Shown here: positions 1 through 6,893 of the stretch, one piece after another
How the letters are laid out: each line of letters starts with the position of its first letter
Position numbering within the stretch: the stretch's first letter is position 1
From: Betaproteobacteria bacterium
GTDB taxonomy: Bacteria > Pseudomonadota > Gammaproteobacteria > Burkholderiales > Rhodocyclaceae
Assembly: GCA_016880375.1 (NCBI GenBank)
Contig: JAEHDO010000450.1
Location: 1 to 13,487, forward strand
Length of the DNA: 13,487 bases
Reading direction: 5' to 3'
Position numbers and translations under genes: made by a program
Notes under the pieces: generated by a model
Seen by the model: the letters and a program-made list of their open reading frames with translations, nothing else
Databases searched by the model: none
What the model was told of the DNA's origin: nothing

Positions 1-1132
1 AGAAGCGCGACTGGACGAGGTCCTTCCCGACGCCGATGCCGTTCGCCAGCAGGTTGGCAAGCATGTACTGCGCCTTGGCATCGCCCTGCTCGGCCGCCTT
101 GCGGTACCAGGCCGCGGCTTCCGCTTCGTTCTTGTCAACGCCAGCCTTGCCGGACAGCAGGAACTCGCCCAGCAGGGACTGGCCCAGCGGATCGCCGTCG
201 GCCGCCGCCTTGCGCAGCCAGCGCCGGCCTTCTTCCTCGTTGCGCACTTCCTCCGCGGTGACGAGGGTCAGTCCGAGCAGGGCCTCGGCCTTCGGATAGC
301 CGCTTTCAGCGGCCAGGCGCAGCCATTTCACCGCTTCCTGCGGGCTCTTCGTTACGACGCGACCGGCGCCATAAGCCATCCCCAGCATGGTCCTGGCCTC
401 GGCGTTCCCCTTCTCCGCCGCACGGTCAAGCCAGACCATGGCTTCCTCCTGTTCGTTGCTTTGGAGCAGGCTGCGGGCAAGCCAGACCTGGGCATTGACG
501 TCGCCCTGCTCGGCGGGACTGCGCCAGCCGTCGCGCTTCAGGGGAGGATGCTGGCGGACGCCGGCAAAGAATCGCGCCGCTTCCCCGGCAAGGGCCGGAT
601 TGCCGCCCTCGGCGGGGCCGCGCTCGGAGAGGGACATGGTCACCACGATGCCCTCGTCCGCGGCGTGCAGGCAGGCGACGCCATGCAGGCTGATGATCTG
701 CGCCTGGCCGTCCGCTCCCCTGGCGGCGAGGTCGCGGGCGCGCTGGTGATAGCGCACGCACTTGCGGTCCGTGGCCGGCTCGGCCAGCACTTCTTCCTTG
801 AGGATCTCGAAGCGCTTCGCGTCGCCCCGGTTCTTCAGATCATCTCGGACGCTGGCGGCAAGCTCGGCGCTGCTGCGGGCGCGTTTCGCGGGCACCTTGC
901 TGCTGGCGATGGCCACCAGGCTGTGGCGATCCTTTTCCGCCGGGCGGAGGAAGACGAGATCGGTGTCGCTGCGGCGCACCAACGTCCAGCCCTCGCCGGC
1001 AGGCTGCTCGACCGACATCGGCACCAGCACGTAGCGGCCGGGGCGGTCCTCGGCCGGGGCGTAGGTCTGCGCTTGGCTTGCCAGGGGCAAAAGCGCGAGG
1101 CAGGCGAAGAGGGCGGTTCCGGGCAGGGTCAT
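1..1132 (-). CDS. Secreted Sel1-repeat protein, C-terminus cut by window edge
   Basis: The open minus-strand frame runs from ATG at 1132 off the window, giving 377 residues with no stop. Residues 1-21 look like a signal peptide (hydrophobic core at about 7-18, likely cleavage after SQA at 19-21), although the N-region has no basic residue. Residues 22-205 form a domain I do not recognise, with two cysteines (C125, C154) that could pair. From about 207 onward come five Sel1-like repeats, marked by AEQGDVNAQ, AEKGNAEAR, AESGYPKAE, AADGDPLGQ and AEQGDAKAQ. Sel1 repeats form alpha-alpha superhelices that bind other proteins, so a periplasmic scaffold role is inferred. A GGGGG stretch lies just upstream of the start. 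An in-frame ATG at 1180 is possible, but would put 16 non-signal-like residues ahead of the hydrophobic core. It lies 61 bases downstream of gstA on the same strand and may share its transcript. Confidence 0.85.
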   Translation of the reverse strand, partial: MTLPGTALFACLALLPLASQAQTYAPAEDRPGRYVLVPMSVEQPAGEGWTLVRRSDTDLVFLRPAEKDRHSLVAIASSKVPAKRARSSAELAASVRDDLKNRGDAKRFEILKEEVLAEPATDRKCVRYHQRARDLAARGADGQAQIISLHGVACLHAADEGIVVTMSLSERGPAEGGNPALAGEAARFFAGVRQHPPLKRDGWRSPAEQGDVNAQVWLARSLLQSNEQEEAMVWLDRAAEKGNAEARTMLGMAYGAGRVVTKSPQEAVKWLRLAAESGYPKAEALLGLTLVTAEEVRNEEEGRRWLRKAAADGDPLGQSLLGEFLLSGKAGVDKNEAEAAAWYRKAAEQGDAKAQYMLANLLANGIGVGKDLVQSRF

Positions 1133-1193
1133 GGCACCCCCATGATAGACGGGATGGACGGCCTCGGCACAGCCGGCCATCGGGTGCGGGCGG

Positions 1194-1805
1194 TCAAGCC
1201 TTCAGCAGGCCTTCCGCCTTCAGGGCCGCCTGCACCGCCGGGCGCGCGGCGGCGCGCTTGAGATAGCCGTTCACGCTCGGCCAGCGGGAGAGATCGATTT
1301 TCACCCAGCCAGCCCAGTTGAGGACGGTAAACAGGTAGCAGTCGGCGACGGTGAAGGTGTCGCCCATCAGCCAGGCGCGGCCTTCGAGGGCCTTCGCCAC
1401 GAAATCGATGCGGCGGTCGAGCAGTTCGCGCGCCGCCGCCTTCCAGTCCTCCGAGGCTTTCTTGTTGAACAGCGGGCTGAAGGTCTTGTGAATTTCCGAG
1501 GTGATGTAGTTCAGCCACTCCTGCAGGCGGACGCGCTCCATCGTGCCGGCCGGCGGCGCCAGCTGCTTTGCGGGCGCGAGGTCGGCGATGTACTGCACGA
1601 TGGCCGGGCCCTCGGTCAGGATTTCGCCGCTGTCGAGGACCAGCGCCGGCACATAGCCCTTGGGATTGATGGTGCGGAAGTCGCTGCCGTCCGCGAGCGT
1701 CTGGGAGTGGAGCTCCTTTTTCACCAGGTCGAAGGGCAGGCCGGCTTCGCGCAGGGCAATGTGCGGGGAGAGGGAACAGGCGCCGGGGCTGTAGTAGAGC
1801 TTCAT
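1194..1805 (-). CDS. gstA: Beta-class glutathione S-transferase GstA
   Basis: The 203-residue product matches the length and pattern of Escherichia coli GST B1-1 throughout. It starts MKLYYSPGACS with the beta-class active-site Cys10. The thioredoxin-like N-terminal domain (about 1-80) has NPKGYVPA with cis-Pro53 and the glutathione-contacting pair Glu65-Gly66 in LTEGPAI. The helical C-terminal domain has LNYITSEIHKTF, placing His106 at the position known to contact glutathione and Cys10 in this class. The family conjugates glutathione to electrophiles and can show peroxidase or disulfide-exchange activity in the cytoplasm; the substrate here is unknown. The start is set by AGGAG (minus strand of 1814-1818) 8 bases before ATG at 1805. 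It diverges from ppdK, and the Sel1 gene follows after 61 bases. Confidence 0.95.
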   Translation of the reverse strand: MKLYYSPGACSLSPHIALREAGLPFDLVKKELHSQTLADGSDFRTINPKGYVPALVLDSGEILTEGPAIVQYIADLAPAKQLAPPAGTMERVRLQEWLNYITSEIHKTFSPLFNKKASEDWKAAARELLDRRIDFVAKALEGRAWLMGDTFTVADCYLFTVLNWAGWVKIDLSRWPSVNGYLKRAAARPAVQAALKAEGLLKA

Positions 1806-1979
1806 GTCGGTTACTCCTGGGGGTATTGAAGAGAGCGGTTTATGGATACGACAAGTTTAGCTTATGGTTGCCTGAAAAAATTTGCTTGTGTTTTGTGCAT
1901 CAGCCCTGTCCAGCGCATGGTTTTCCGCGGTTGCCCATGGCACACTCTCCGCCTTATTTTCAATCGAGACCCGGCCATC
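1806..1979. promoter_or_regulatory. Divergent gstA-ppdK intergenic region
   Basis: This is the most AT-rich stretch of the window (notably 1850-1900) and it separates two divergently transcribed genes, so it must hold both promoters. The gstA ribosome-binding site is at 1814-1818 (minus). I see no convincing sigma-70 pair for gstA. No clear operator palindrome is visible. Confidence 0.6.
1931..1960 (+). promoter_or_regulatory. Candidate sigma-70 promoter for ppdK
   Basis: TTGCCC at 1931-1936 (4 of 6 matches to TTGACA) and TATTTT at 1955-1960 (4 of 6 to TATAAT) are separated by 18 bases. They would start transcription near 1967, only about 13 bases before the ppdK ATG. The short leader and modest match make this tentative. 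Confidence 0.25.
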
Positions 1980-4772
1980 ATGAAAGCCCGCAAGTTCATT
2001 TACGAGTTCGAGGAAGGCGACGGCAAGGACAAGATGCTGCTCGGCGGCAAGGGCGCCAATCTGTGCGAAATGACGCAGATCGGCCTCAACGTGCCGCCCG
2101 GCTTCACCATCACCACCGAGGCCTGCCTCGCCTACCTGGAACGCAACCAGCTCCCCGAGGGCCTGATGGCGGACATCAAGGCGCGCATCAGGGCGCTGGA
2201 GAAGAAGACCGGCAAGGGCTTCGGCAGCGCGGAGAACCCGCTGCTGGTGTCGGTGCGCTCCGGCTCGGCGATGTCGATGCCGGGCATGATGGACACCATC
2301 CTCAACCTCGGCCTCAACAAGGCCACGCTCGCCGGCCTCATCAAGCTGACCGGCAATCCGCGCTTCGGCTACGATGCCTGGCGCCGCTTCATCCAGCTCT
2401 TCGGCAAGATCGCGCTGAACGTCGACGACCGGCACTTCGACGAGGCCATGCACGCGATGAAGCGCAAGGTCGGCGCCGCGCAGGACATCGACCTCAAGGC
2501 CGAGCATCTGTTGGAACTGGCCGACCAGTTCGCCAAGATCATCGAGACCCGGACCGGCAAGCCTTTCCCGGAGGATCCCTACCAGCAGCTGGAAATCGCC
2601 GTCGGCGCCGTCTTCAATTCCTGGAACGGCAAGCGCGCCGTCGACTACCGCCGGCAGTTCAGGATCACGAAGGAGATGGCCAACGGCACGGCGGTGAACG
2701 TGTGCACCATGGTGTTCGGCAACATGGGCAACGACTCCGGCACCGGGGTCGGCTTCACGCGCAACCCGGGCACGGGCGAGAACCTCATCTACGGCGAATA
2801 CCTGGTCAATGCCCAGGGCGAGGATGTCGTCGCCGGCATCCGCACGCCGAAGCCGATCGCCGAGATGGAGCAGGACATGCCGGAAATCTACCGGCAGCTG
2901 CTCGAGCTCCACAACCGGCTGGAATCGCACTACAAGGAAGTGCAGGACTTCGAGTTCACCATCGAGCGCGGCACGCTCTACTGCCTGCAGACGCGCAACG
3001 GCAAGATGAATGCCGCAGCCATGGTCCGCACCTCGGTCGAGATGTTCAAGGAAGGCCTGATCAGCCGCGAAAAGGCCCTGCTGCGCATCGACCCGGGCAT
3101 CCTCGAGCAGATGCTCGTGCCGCAGCTTGCGCCCAGCTTCAAGGGCAAGCCGCTCGCCACCGGCCTGCCGGCCTCGCCGGGCGCGGCCTCCGGCAGGATC
3201 GTCTTCGACGCCGACAGCGCCGAGGCGCGCGGCAAGGCCGGCGAGCGCATCATCCTGGTGCGCGAGGAGACCAAGCCGGAGGACATCCACGGCTTCTTCC
3301 AGGCCCAGGGCATCCTCACCTCGCGCGGCGGCAAGACCTCGCATGCGGCCGTGGTGGCGCGCGGCATGGGCAAGCCCTGCGTATCGGGCTGCGAGGCCAT
3401 CCACATCGACGACATCCGGCGCTGCGCCACCATCGGCGACACCACCCTGCACGAGGGCGACGTCGTCACCATCAATGGCAGCAACGGCCACGTCTACGCC
3501 GGCGAGGTGCCGACCGTGCAGGCCGAATTCAGCGAGGACATGCAGACCCTGCTGAAGTGGGCCGACCGGGTCAGCCGCCTCCAGGTGATGGCCAACGCCG
3601 ACACGCCGGATGACGCCTCGCGCGCCCGGGAGTTCGGCGCCATGGGCATCGGACTGTGCCGCACCGAGCGCATGTTCAACGCCACCGACCGCCTGCCCAT
3701 CGTGCAGGAGATGATCCTGGCCGAGAGCATCGAGGAGCGCCAGGCCGCCATCGACCGCCTGCTGCCGATCCAGCGTTCCGACTTCAAGGGCATCTTCAAG
3801 GCGATGCGCGGCCTGCCGGTCACCGTGCGCCTGATGGACCCGCCGTTGCACGAGTTCCTGCCCACCGCCGCCCAGCTCGAGCTGGAGATCGCCCACCTGC
3901 ACCACCTGCGCGACTCGCTCAAGGCGCTGGAGGAGCTGCCCGAGACCCTCAAGCTGCTCAACCCGCGGCTCTACATGCAGTACGCCGACGGCCTCACCAA
4001 GCTCGGCCGCAGCATGGAGGACTTCAAGGACAGCCACCTCGAGGAGGACGTCATCCTGAAGAAGGAGAAGACGCTGAAGAAGGTGCGCGCCCTCTCCGAG
4101 GTCAACCCGATGCTCGGCCACCGCGGCGTGCGCCTTGGCATCACCTATCCTGAGCTCTACTCGATGCAGATCCAGGCCATCCTGGAAGCCGCGGCGCTGT
4201 GCGCCAAGGAGGGCATCGAGGTCCATCCCGAGATCATGGTGCCGCAGGTCGCGACGGTCGAGGAACTGGTGCGCATCCACAGCTACGTCAAGCGCATCCA
4301 CAAGGTGGTCGAGCTGACGCACGGCATCAACGTCGGCTACAAGTTCGGCAGCATGCTGGAAGTGGTGCGCGCCTGCCTGCGCGCCGGCCGCATGGCGCAG
4401 GACGCCGAGTTCTTCAGCTTCGGCACCAACGACCTGACGCAGGCGACCTTCTCCTTCTCGCGCGAGGACGCCGAGAACAAGTTCCTGCCGAACTACGTCG
4501 ACGCCGGCATCCTCATCGACAACCCCTTCGAGGTGCTCGACCAGAAGGGCGTCGGCGAGCTGATGAAGCTGGCCGTGGCGGAAGGCCGCAAGACCAATCC
4601 GGACCTCAAGGTCGGCATCTGCGGCGAGCACGGCGGGCATCCCGCCTCCATCCGCTTCTGCCACGACATCGGATTGACCTACGTGTCGTGCTCCGGCCCG
4701 CGCGTGCCGATCGCGCGCCTGGCGGCGGCGCAGGCGAAGCTGCTGGAAGGGGAGTACGCCGATCCGAACTGA
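1980..4772 (+). CDS. ppdK: Pyruvate, phosphate dikinase, long form
   Basis: This 930-residue enzyme interconverts pyruvate + ATP + phosphate with phosphoenolpyruvate + AMP + pyrophosphate in the cytoplasm. The N-terminal ATP-grasp domain shows LLGGKGANL and VSVRSGSAMSMPGMMDT, with LQTRNG around Arg339. The swivelling phosphohistidine domain has LPASPGAASG and GGKTSHAAVVARG with phospho-acceptor His455. The C-terminal PEP/pyruvate barrel has CRTERMF (Arg561), VRLMDPPLHEF (Arg617), FGTNDLTQ and GICGEHGG (acid/base Cys881). His455, Arg561 and Arg617 fall at the same numbers as in the Clostridium symbiosum enzyme, but the cysteine is shifted by 50 (831 there), so about 50 extra residues lie between roughly 630 and 705, before NPMLGHRG. 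The frame is open from ATG 1842, but the upstream 46 codons do not resemble the family, so ATG 1980 is chosen. Its direction in vivo (glycolytic or gluconeogenic) cannot be read from sequence. No regulatory kinase (PDRP) gene is in the window. Confidence 0.96.
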   Translation: MKARKFIYEFEEGDGKDKMLLGGKGANLCEMTQIGLNVPPGFTITTEACLAYLERNQLPEGLMADIKARIRALEKKTGKGFGSAENPLLVSVRSGSAMSMPGMMDTILNLGLNKATLAGLIKLTGNPRFGYDAWRRFIQLFGKIALNVDDRHFDEAMHAMKRKVGAAQDIDLKAEHLLELADQFAKIIETRTGKPFPEDPYQQLEIAVGAVFNSWNGKRAVDYRRQFRITKEMANGTAVNVCTMVFGNMGNDSGTGVGFTRNPGTGENLIYGEYLVNAQGEDVVAGIRTPKPIAEMEQDMPEIYRQLLELHNRLESHYKEVQDFEFTIERGTLYCLQTRNGKMNAAAMVRTSVEMFKEGLISREKALLRIDPGILEQMLVPQLAPSFKGKPLATGLPASPGAASGRIVFDADSAEARGKAGERIILVREETKPEDIHGFFQAQGILTSRGGKTSHAAVVARGMGKPCVSGCEAIHIDDIRRCATIGDTTLHEGDVVTINGSNGHVYAGEVPTVQAEFSEDMQTLLKWADRVSRLQVMANADTPDDASRAREFGAMGIGLCRTERMFNATDRLPIVQEMILAESIEERQAAIDRLLPIQRSDFKGIFKAMRGLPVTVRLMDPPLHEFLPTAAQLELEIAHLHHLRDSLKALEELPETLKLLNPRLYMQYADGLTKLGRSMEDFKDSHLEEDVILKKEKTLKKVRALSEVNPMLGHRGVRLGITYPELYSMQIQAILEAAALCAKEGIEVHPEIMVPQVATVEELVRIHSYVKRIHKVVELTHGINVGYKFGSMLEVVRACLRAGRMAQDAEFFSFGTNDLTQATFSFSREDAENKFLPNYVDAGILIDNPFEVLDQKGVGELMKLAVAEGRKTNPDLKVGICGEHGGHPASIRFCHDIGLTYVSCSGPRVPIARLAAAQAKLLEGEYADPN

Positions 4773-4807
4773 GCGGCAGGCCCGTGCCGCGCGGCGGCGT
4801 GCCGCGC
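4773..4807. terminator. Two GC hairpins between convergent genes
   Basis: Directly after the ppdK stop, GCGGCA (4773-4778) pairs with TGCCGC (4785-4790) across a 6-base loop. Overlapping it by two bases, GCGCGGC (4789-4795) pairs with GCCGCGC (4801-4807) across GGCGT. The gap between ppdK and the lipoprotein gene is only 37 bases, so the hairpins could block readthrough in both directions. Neither has a T-tract, so classical intrinsic termination is not demonstrated. Confidence 0.4.
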
Positions 4808-4809
4808 GC

Positions 4810-5106
4810 CTACTTGGCCTGCGGCCGCGCCGCTTCCCGGCTCAGCTGCTTGGCCTGCACCTTGTCATTCACGAATTGCACGGAGATGACCGTGGCACCG
4901 TCCTGCCACGTCGCCATGCCGCCGGAGACGCCGGCGATGCTGATGGCGCTGGTTTCGGTGGGTTCGCCGAGGAGGGCGACGACTTCCTTCTGCGTCATGC
5001 CGGTCTGGATGCGCTCGAAGTTCTCCAGGGTGACCTTGGAGCCGCAGGCGGCGAGCAAGAGGGCAGCCGCAACAGCGGCGGCGCGGACGAGTCGGTTCGA
5101 GGTCAT
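4810..5106 (-). CDS. Small DUF3862-type lipoprotein, BamE-like fold
   Basis: The product has 98 residues. Residues 1-20 form a lipoprotein signal peptide with basic Arg5 and Arg8, a long Ala/Leu core and the lipobox LAAC with lipidated Cys21. The residue after the cysteine is Gly, so there is no Asp+2 inner-membrane retention signal and outer-membrane sorting is plausible. The mature part contains ENFERIQTGMTQKEVVALLG followed by EPT, the helix-turn signature of the SmpA/OmlA (BamE) and DUF3862 families, and then a short beta region ending near VNDKVQAKQ. The molecular role is not established; BamE relatives stabilise outer-membrane assembly. It is transcribed convergently with ppdK and lies 145 bases downstream of eptA, probably with its own promoter. 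A weak GGA lies about 10 bases before the ATG. Confidence 0.85.
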   Translation of the reverse strand: MTSNRLVRAAAVAAALLLAACGSKVTLENFERIQTGMTQKEVVALLGEPTETSAISIAGVSGGMATWQDGATVISVQFVNDKVQAKQLSREAARPQAK

Positions 5107-5144
5107 GGCGCGTTTCCGTAAAGGCCCTGGCGGCCGTTGCGGAA

Positions 5145-5153
5145 ACTATGCCA
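5145..5153 (-). promoter_or_regulatory. Possible extended -10 for the lipoprotein gene
   Basis: On the minus strand TGG-CATAGT (5153 to 5145) resembles an extended -10 (TGn plus 4 of 6 matches to TATAAT). It would give a leader of about 30 bases before ATG 5106. No -35 hexamer is visible at the usual distance. Confidence 0.25.
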
Positions 5154-5213
5154 CAACCTTGCCCGCTGCGGGGCCGGCGCCGGTCAGGCGCTCATCAGCC
5201 CGCTAGCTGCCTG

Positions 5214-5233
5214 GCGTCCCTGTCCCGGGACGC
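5214..5233 (-). terminator. Hairpin after eptA, candidate terminator
   Basis: GCGTCCC (5214-5220) and GGGACGC (5227-5233) form a perfect 7-bp stem with a 6-base loop, 18 bases past the eptA stop codon on the minus strand. No T-run follows, so it may act as an RNA-stabilising 3' end or need Rho. Confidence 0.4.
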
Positions 5234-5251
5234 TGCCCGCATTCGGACCCG

Positions 5252-6883
5252 TCAGGCCGGGCCGCCGCCTTCGTCCTTCCTGCACCCGTCCAGAATGTCC
5301 AGTTCAGGCTTGTAGAAAGAGGTCCTGACTTCCAGGAACCCGAGGAGGGTGTGGAAGAGGTGATCGTGGGTGAATCGCTGATGGCGCTTCCGCAACAGGG
5401 CAGGCAGGTCCAGTTCGTCGTAGCCGCTGCCGAACCAGAGTATGGCCGGCACATGCAGCTGGCTTGCCGGTGCGATGGCGCGGGGGAGGCCGTGCAAAAA
5501 GACACCGCCTTCGCCGAGGGATTCGCCATGATCGCTCAGATAGAACAGTGCGGTTTCAAACTTCTTGTCATTCCGCTTCAGCAGCTCGATCGCCTTGCCC
5601 AAAAAATGGTCGGTGTAGAGAATGGCGTTGTCGTAGGCGTTGCCGATCTCCTCTCTGCTGCACTGGCTCAGGTCCTTGCTCTTGCAGGCCGGCTTGAATC
5701 TTTCGAATTCCGGCGGATAGCGCTTGTAGTAGGCCGGGCCGTGGTTCCCCATCTGGTGAAGGATGATGACGATGTCGCCCCTGGGATGGCTGTCGATGTA
5801 GCCCTGCAGGGGCACCAGCATGCCTTCGTCGCGGCATTCGCTGTCGCAGACCGTGTTGATGTCGGGCGTCTTGTAGCTTTGGTAGGGGACCCGCAGGGCG
5901 GCGCCCTTCGAGTCGGAATTGTTGTCCAGCCAGAGGATGTTGACCCCGGCGCGCTGCAGCACGTCGAGCAGGTTCTCCTCGCCGCCGGCCTTCTTCGCGC
6001 TGAAGCGGGCCATGCCTTGCGGCGAGAACATGCAGGGAACGGAGACGGCCGTCGACGTGCCGCAGGACCAGAAGTCGGTCAGGCTGACGGCCCCGGCTTC
6101 CTTCAGGCGCGGCGTGGTGTCCCGATCGTAGCCGTTGATCGAAAGGCGGTCGGCGCGTGCCGTTTCGCCGATGACGAGAAGGATCAGTTCCCGGTCCTCG
6201 TCGTCCTTGGGAATGTGCGCGTCAGGGGCGATCGTCGCGATCGGTGCGCTGTCTGCGGGCTGCCTTCCCCCGCCGAGGAGCTTGACGGCGGAAACCAGGA
6301 AATACGCAGGATTGGCATAGGTCCGCAACGACTTGTGTCCCCGCACGAACGATGCGTAGAAGCTGCCGAAGACGATCGTCATCGCCACGATCCCGAAAAG
6401 GCATAGCCCGAGCAGCTTGGCGCGAGACATCAACTCATGCCGCCACCCGCGCCAGGCAAGCGGGGTTCGCCAGATCAGGGCGGAAGGAACAACCCCGAGG
6501 AGGATGAAATAGGCAAGCAGCCTGGGGGTGATCAGGTCGAATGCCTCGCTGGCGTCGGTCTGGGCGGCATTTCGCAGCATGTCCTCGCTGACGACGGTGC
6601 CGAAACTGTCCATGAAGTAGGCAGCCAGCGATGAGGCCAGCAGCACCAGCGTCAGTACCGGCCTGGTCATTTTTCCCAGCGCGAATGTTCCGATCAGGAC
6701 GACATTGAACGCGAAGAGCGCGAGGACGAGCGACGCCAGGGCCGGAATGTTCCTGCCGTCCGCAGGAAAGGCCTGCAGGACATTCGAGAAGAAGCTGATG
6801 TTGCCGCAGACGAGCAGGAGGAAGGCGGTCATCAGCAGAATGGCGTTCCTGCTGATTTCCCTTTTCAAGCAATGAGGTCTCAC
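5252..6883 (-). CDS. eptA: EptA-family lipid A phosphoethanolamine transferase
   Basis: This 543-residue inner-membrane enzyme belongs to the EptA/MCR family, which transfers phosphoethanolamine from phosphatidylethanolamine to lipid A phosphates and lowers polymyxin binding. About five membrane segments occupy residues 14-180 (near 14-36, 46-70, 75-92, 121-140 and 156-178), followed by a periplasmic sulfatase-fold domain. Catalytic features are GETARADR (metal ligand Glu240), SCGTSTAVSVPCMFS with nucleophile Thr278, GNHGP (His381), LSDHGES (Asp451, His452) and FLHGLP (His464). Cysteine pairs matching the family disulfides are C274/C284, C346/C350 and C400/C408. The start is GTG at 6883, 10 bases after the stop of the preceding YejM-like gene, so translational coupling is likely and there is no independent promoter space. 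It should be controlled from the ColR-type box at 8853-8869. A role in cationic peptide resistance is inferred; other PE-transfer targets are possible. Confidence 0.93.
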   Translation of the reverse strand: MRPHCLKREISRNAILLMTAFLLLVCGNISFFSNVLQAFPADGRNIPALASLVLALFAFNVVLIGTFALGKMTRPVLTLVLLASSLAAYFMDSFGTVVSEDMLRNAAQTDASEAFDLITPRLLAYFILLGVVPSALIWRTPLAWRGWRHELMSRAKLLGLCLFGIVAMTIVFGSFYASFVRGHKSLRTYANPAYFLVSAVKLLGGGRQPADSAPIATIAPDAHIPKDDEDRELILLVIGETARADRLSINGYDRDTTPRLKEAGAVSLTDFWSCGTSTAVSVPCMFSPQGMARFSAKKAGGEENLLDVLQRAGVNILWLDNNSDSKGAALRVPYQSYKTPDINTVCDSECRDEGMLVPLQGYIDSHPRGDIVIILHQMGNHGPAYYKRYPPEFERFKPACKSKDLSQCSREEIGNAYDNAILYTDHFLGKAIELLKRNDKKFETALFYLSDHGESLGEGGVFLHGLPRAIAPASQLHVPAILWFGSGYDELDLPALLRKRHQRFTHDHLFHTLLGFLEVRTSFYKPELDILDGCRKDEGGGPA

Positions 6884-6893
6884 GGGAAAGGCT

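Noticed and set aside
36..1261. Several plus-strand open frames over the Sel1 gene
   Set aside because: They are antisense to a convincing signal-peptide plus Sel1-repeat protein that was easy to miss because it has no stop inside the window.
1864..1885. A third ColR-type box in the gstA-ppdK spacer (TTTTTTCA on the minus strand)
   Set aside because: The T-run is followed by CAGG rather than CAC and the upstream half-site is missing, so it fails the consensus.
1842..1979. 46-codon in-frame N-terminal extension of ppdK
   Set aside because: It has no similarity to the family, contains several cysteines and lies in the AT-rich promoter region; the usual PPDK N-terminus begins at ATG 1980.
1857..4664. 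A 935-codon open frame antisense to ppdK
   Set aside because: Its translation is low-complexity (rich in Gly, Ala, Leu, His, Asp, Val) and has no domain. It mirrors the strong codon bias of ppdK, whose product is unmistakable.
5252..6883. EptA as a mobile MCR-type colistin resistance gene
   Set aside because: There is no insertion sequence, plasmid gene or compositional break nearby. The gene sits in a regulated chromosomal locus, so an intrinsic EptA is the better reading.
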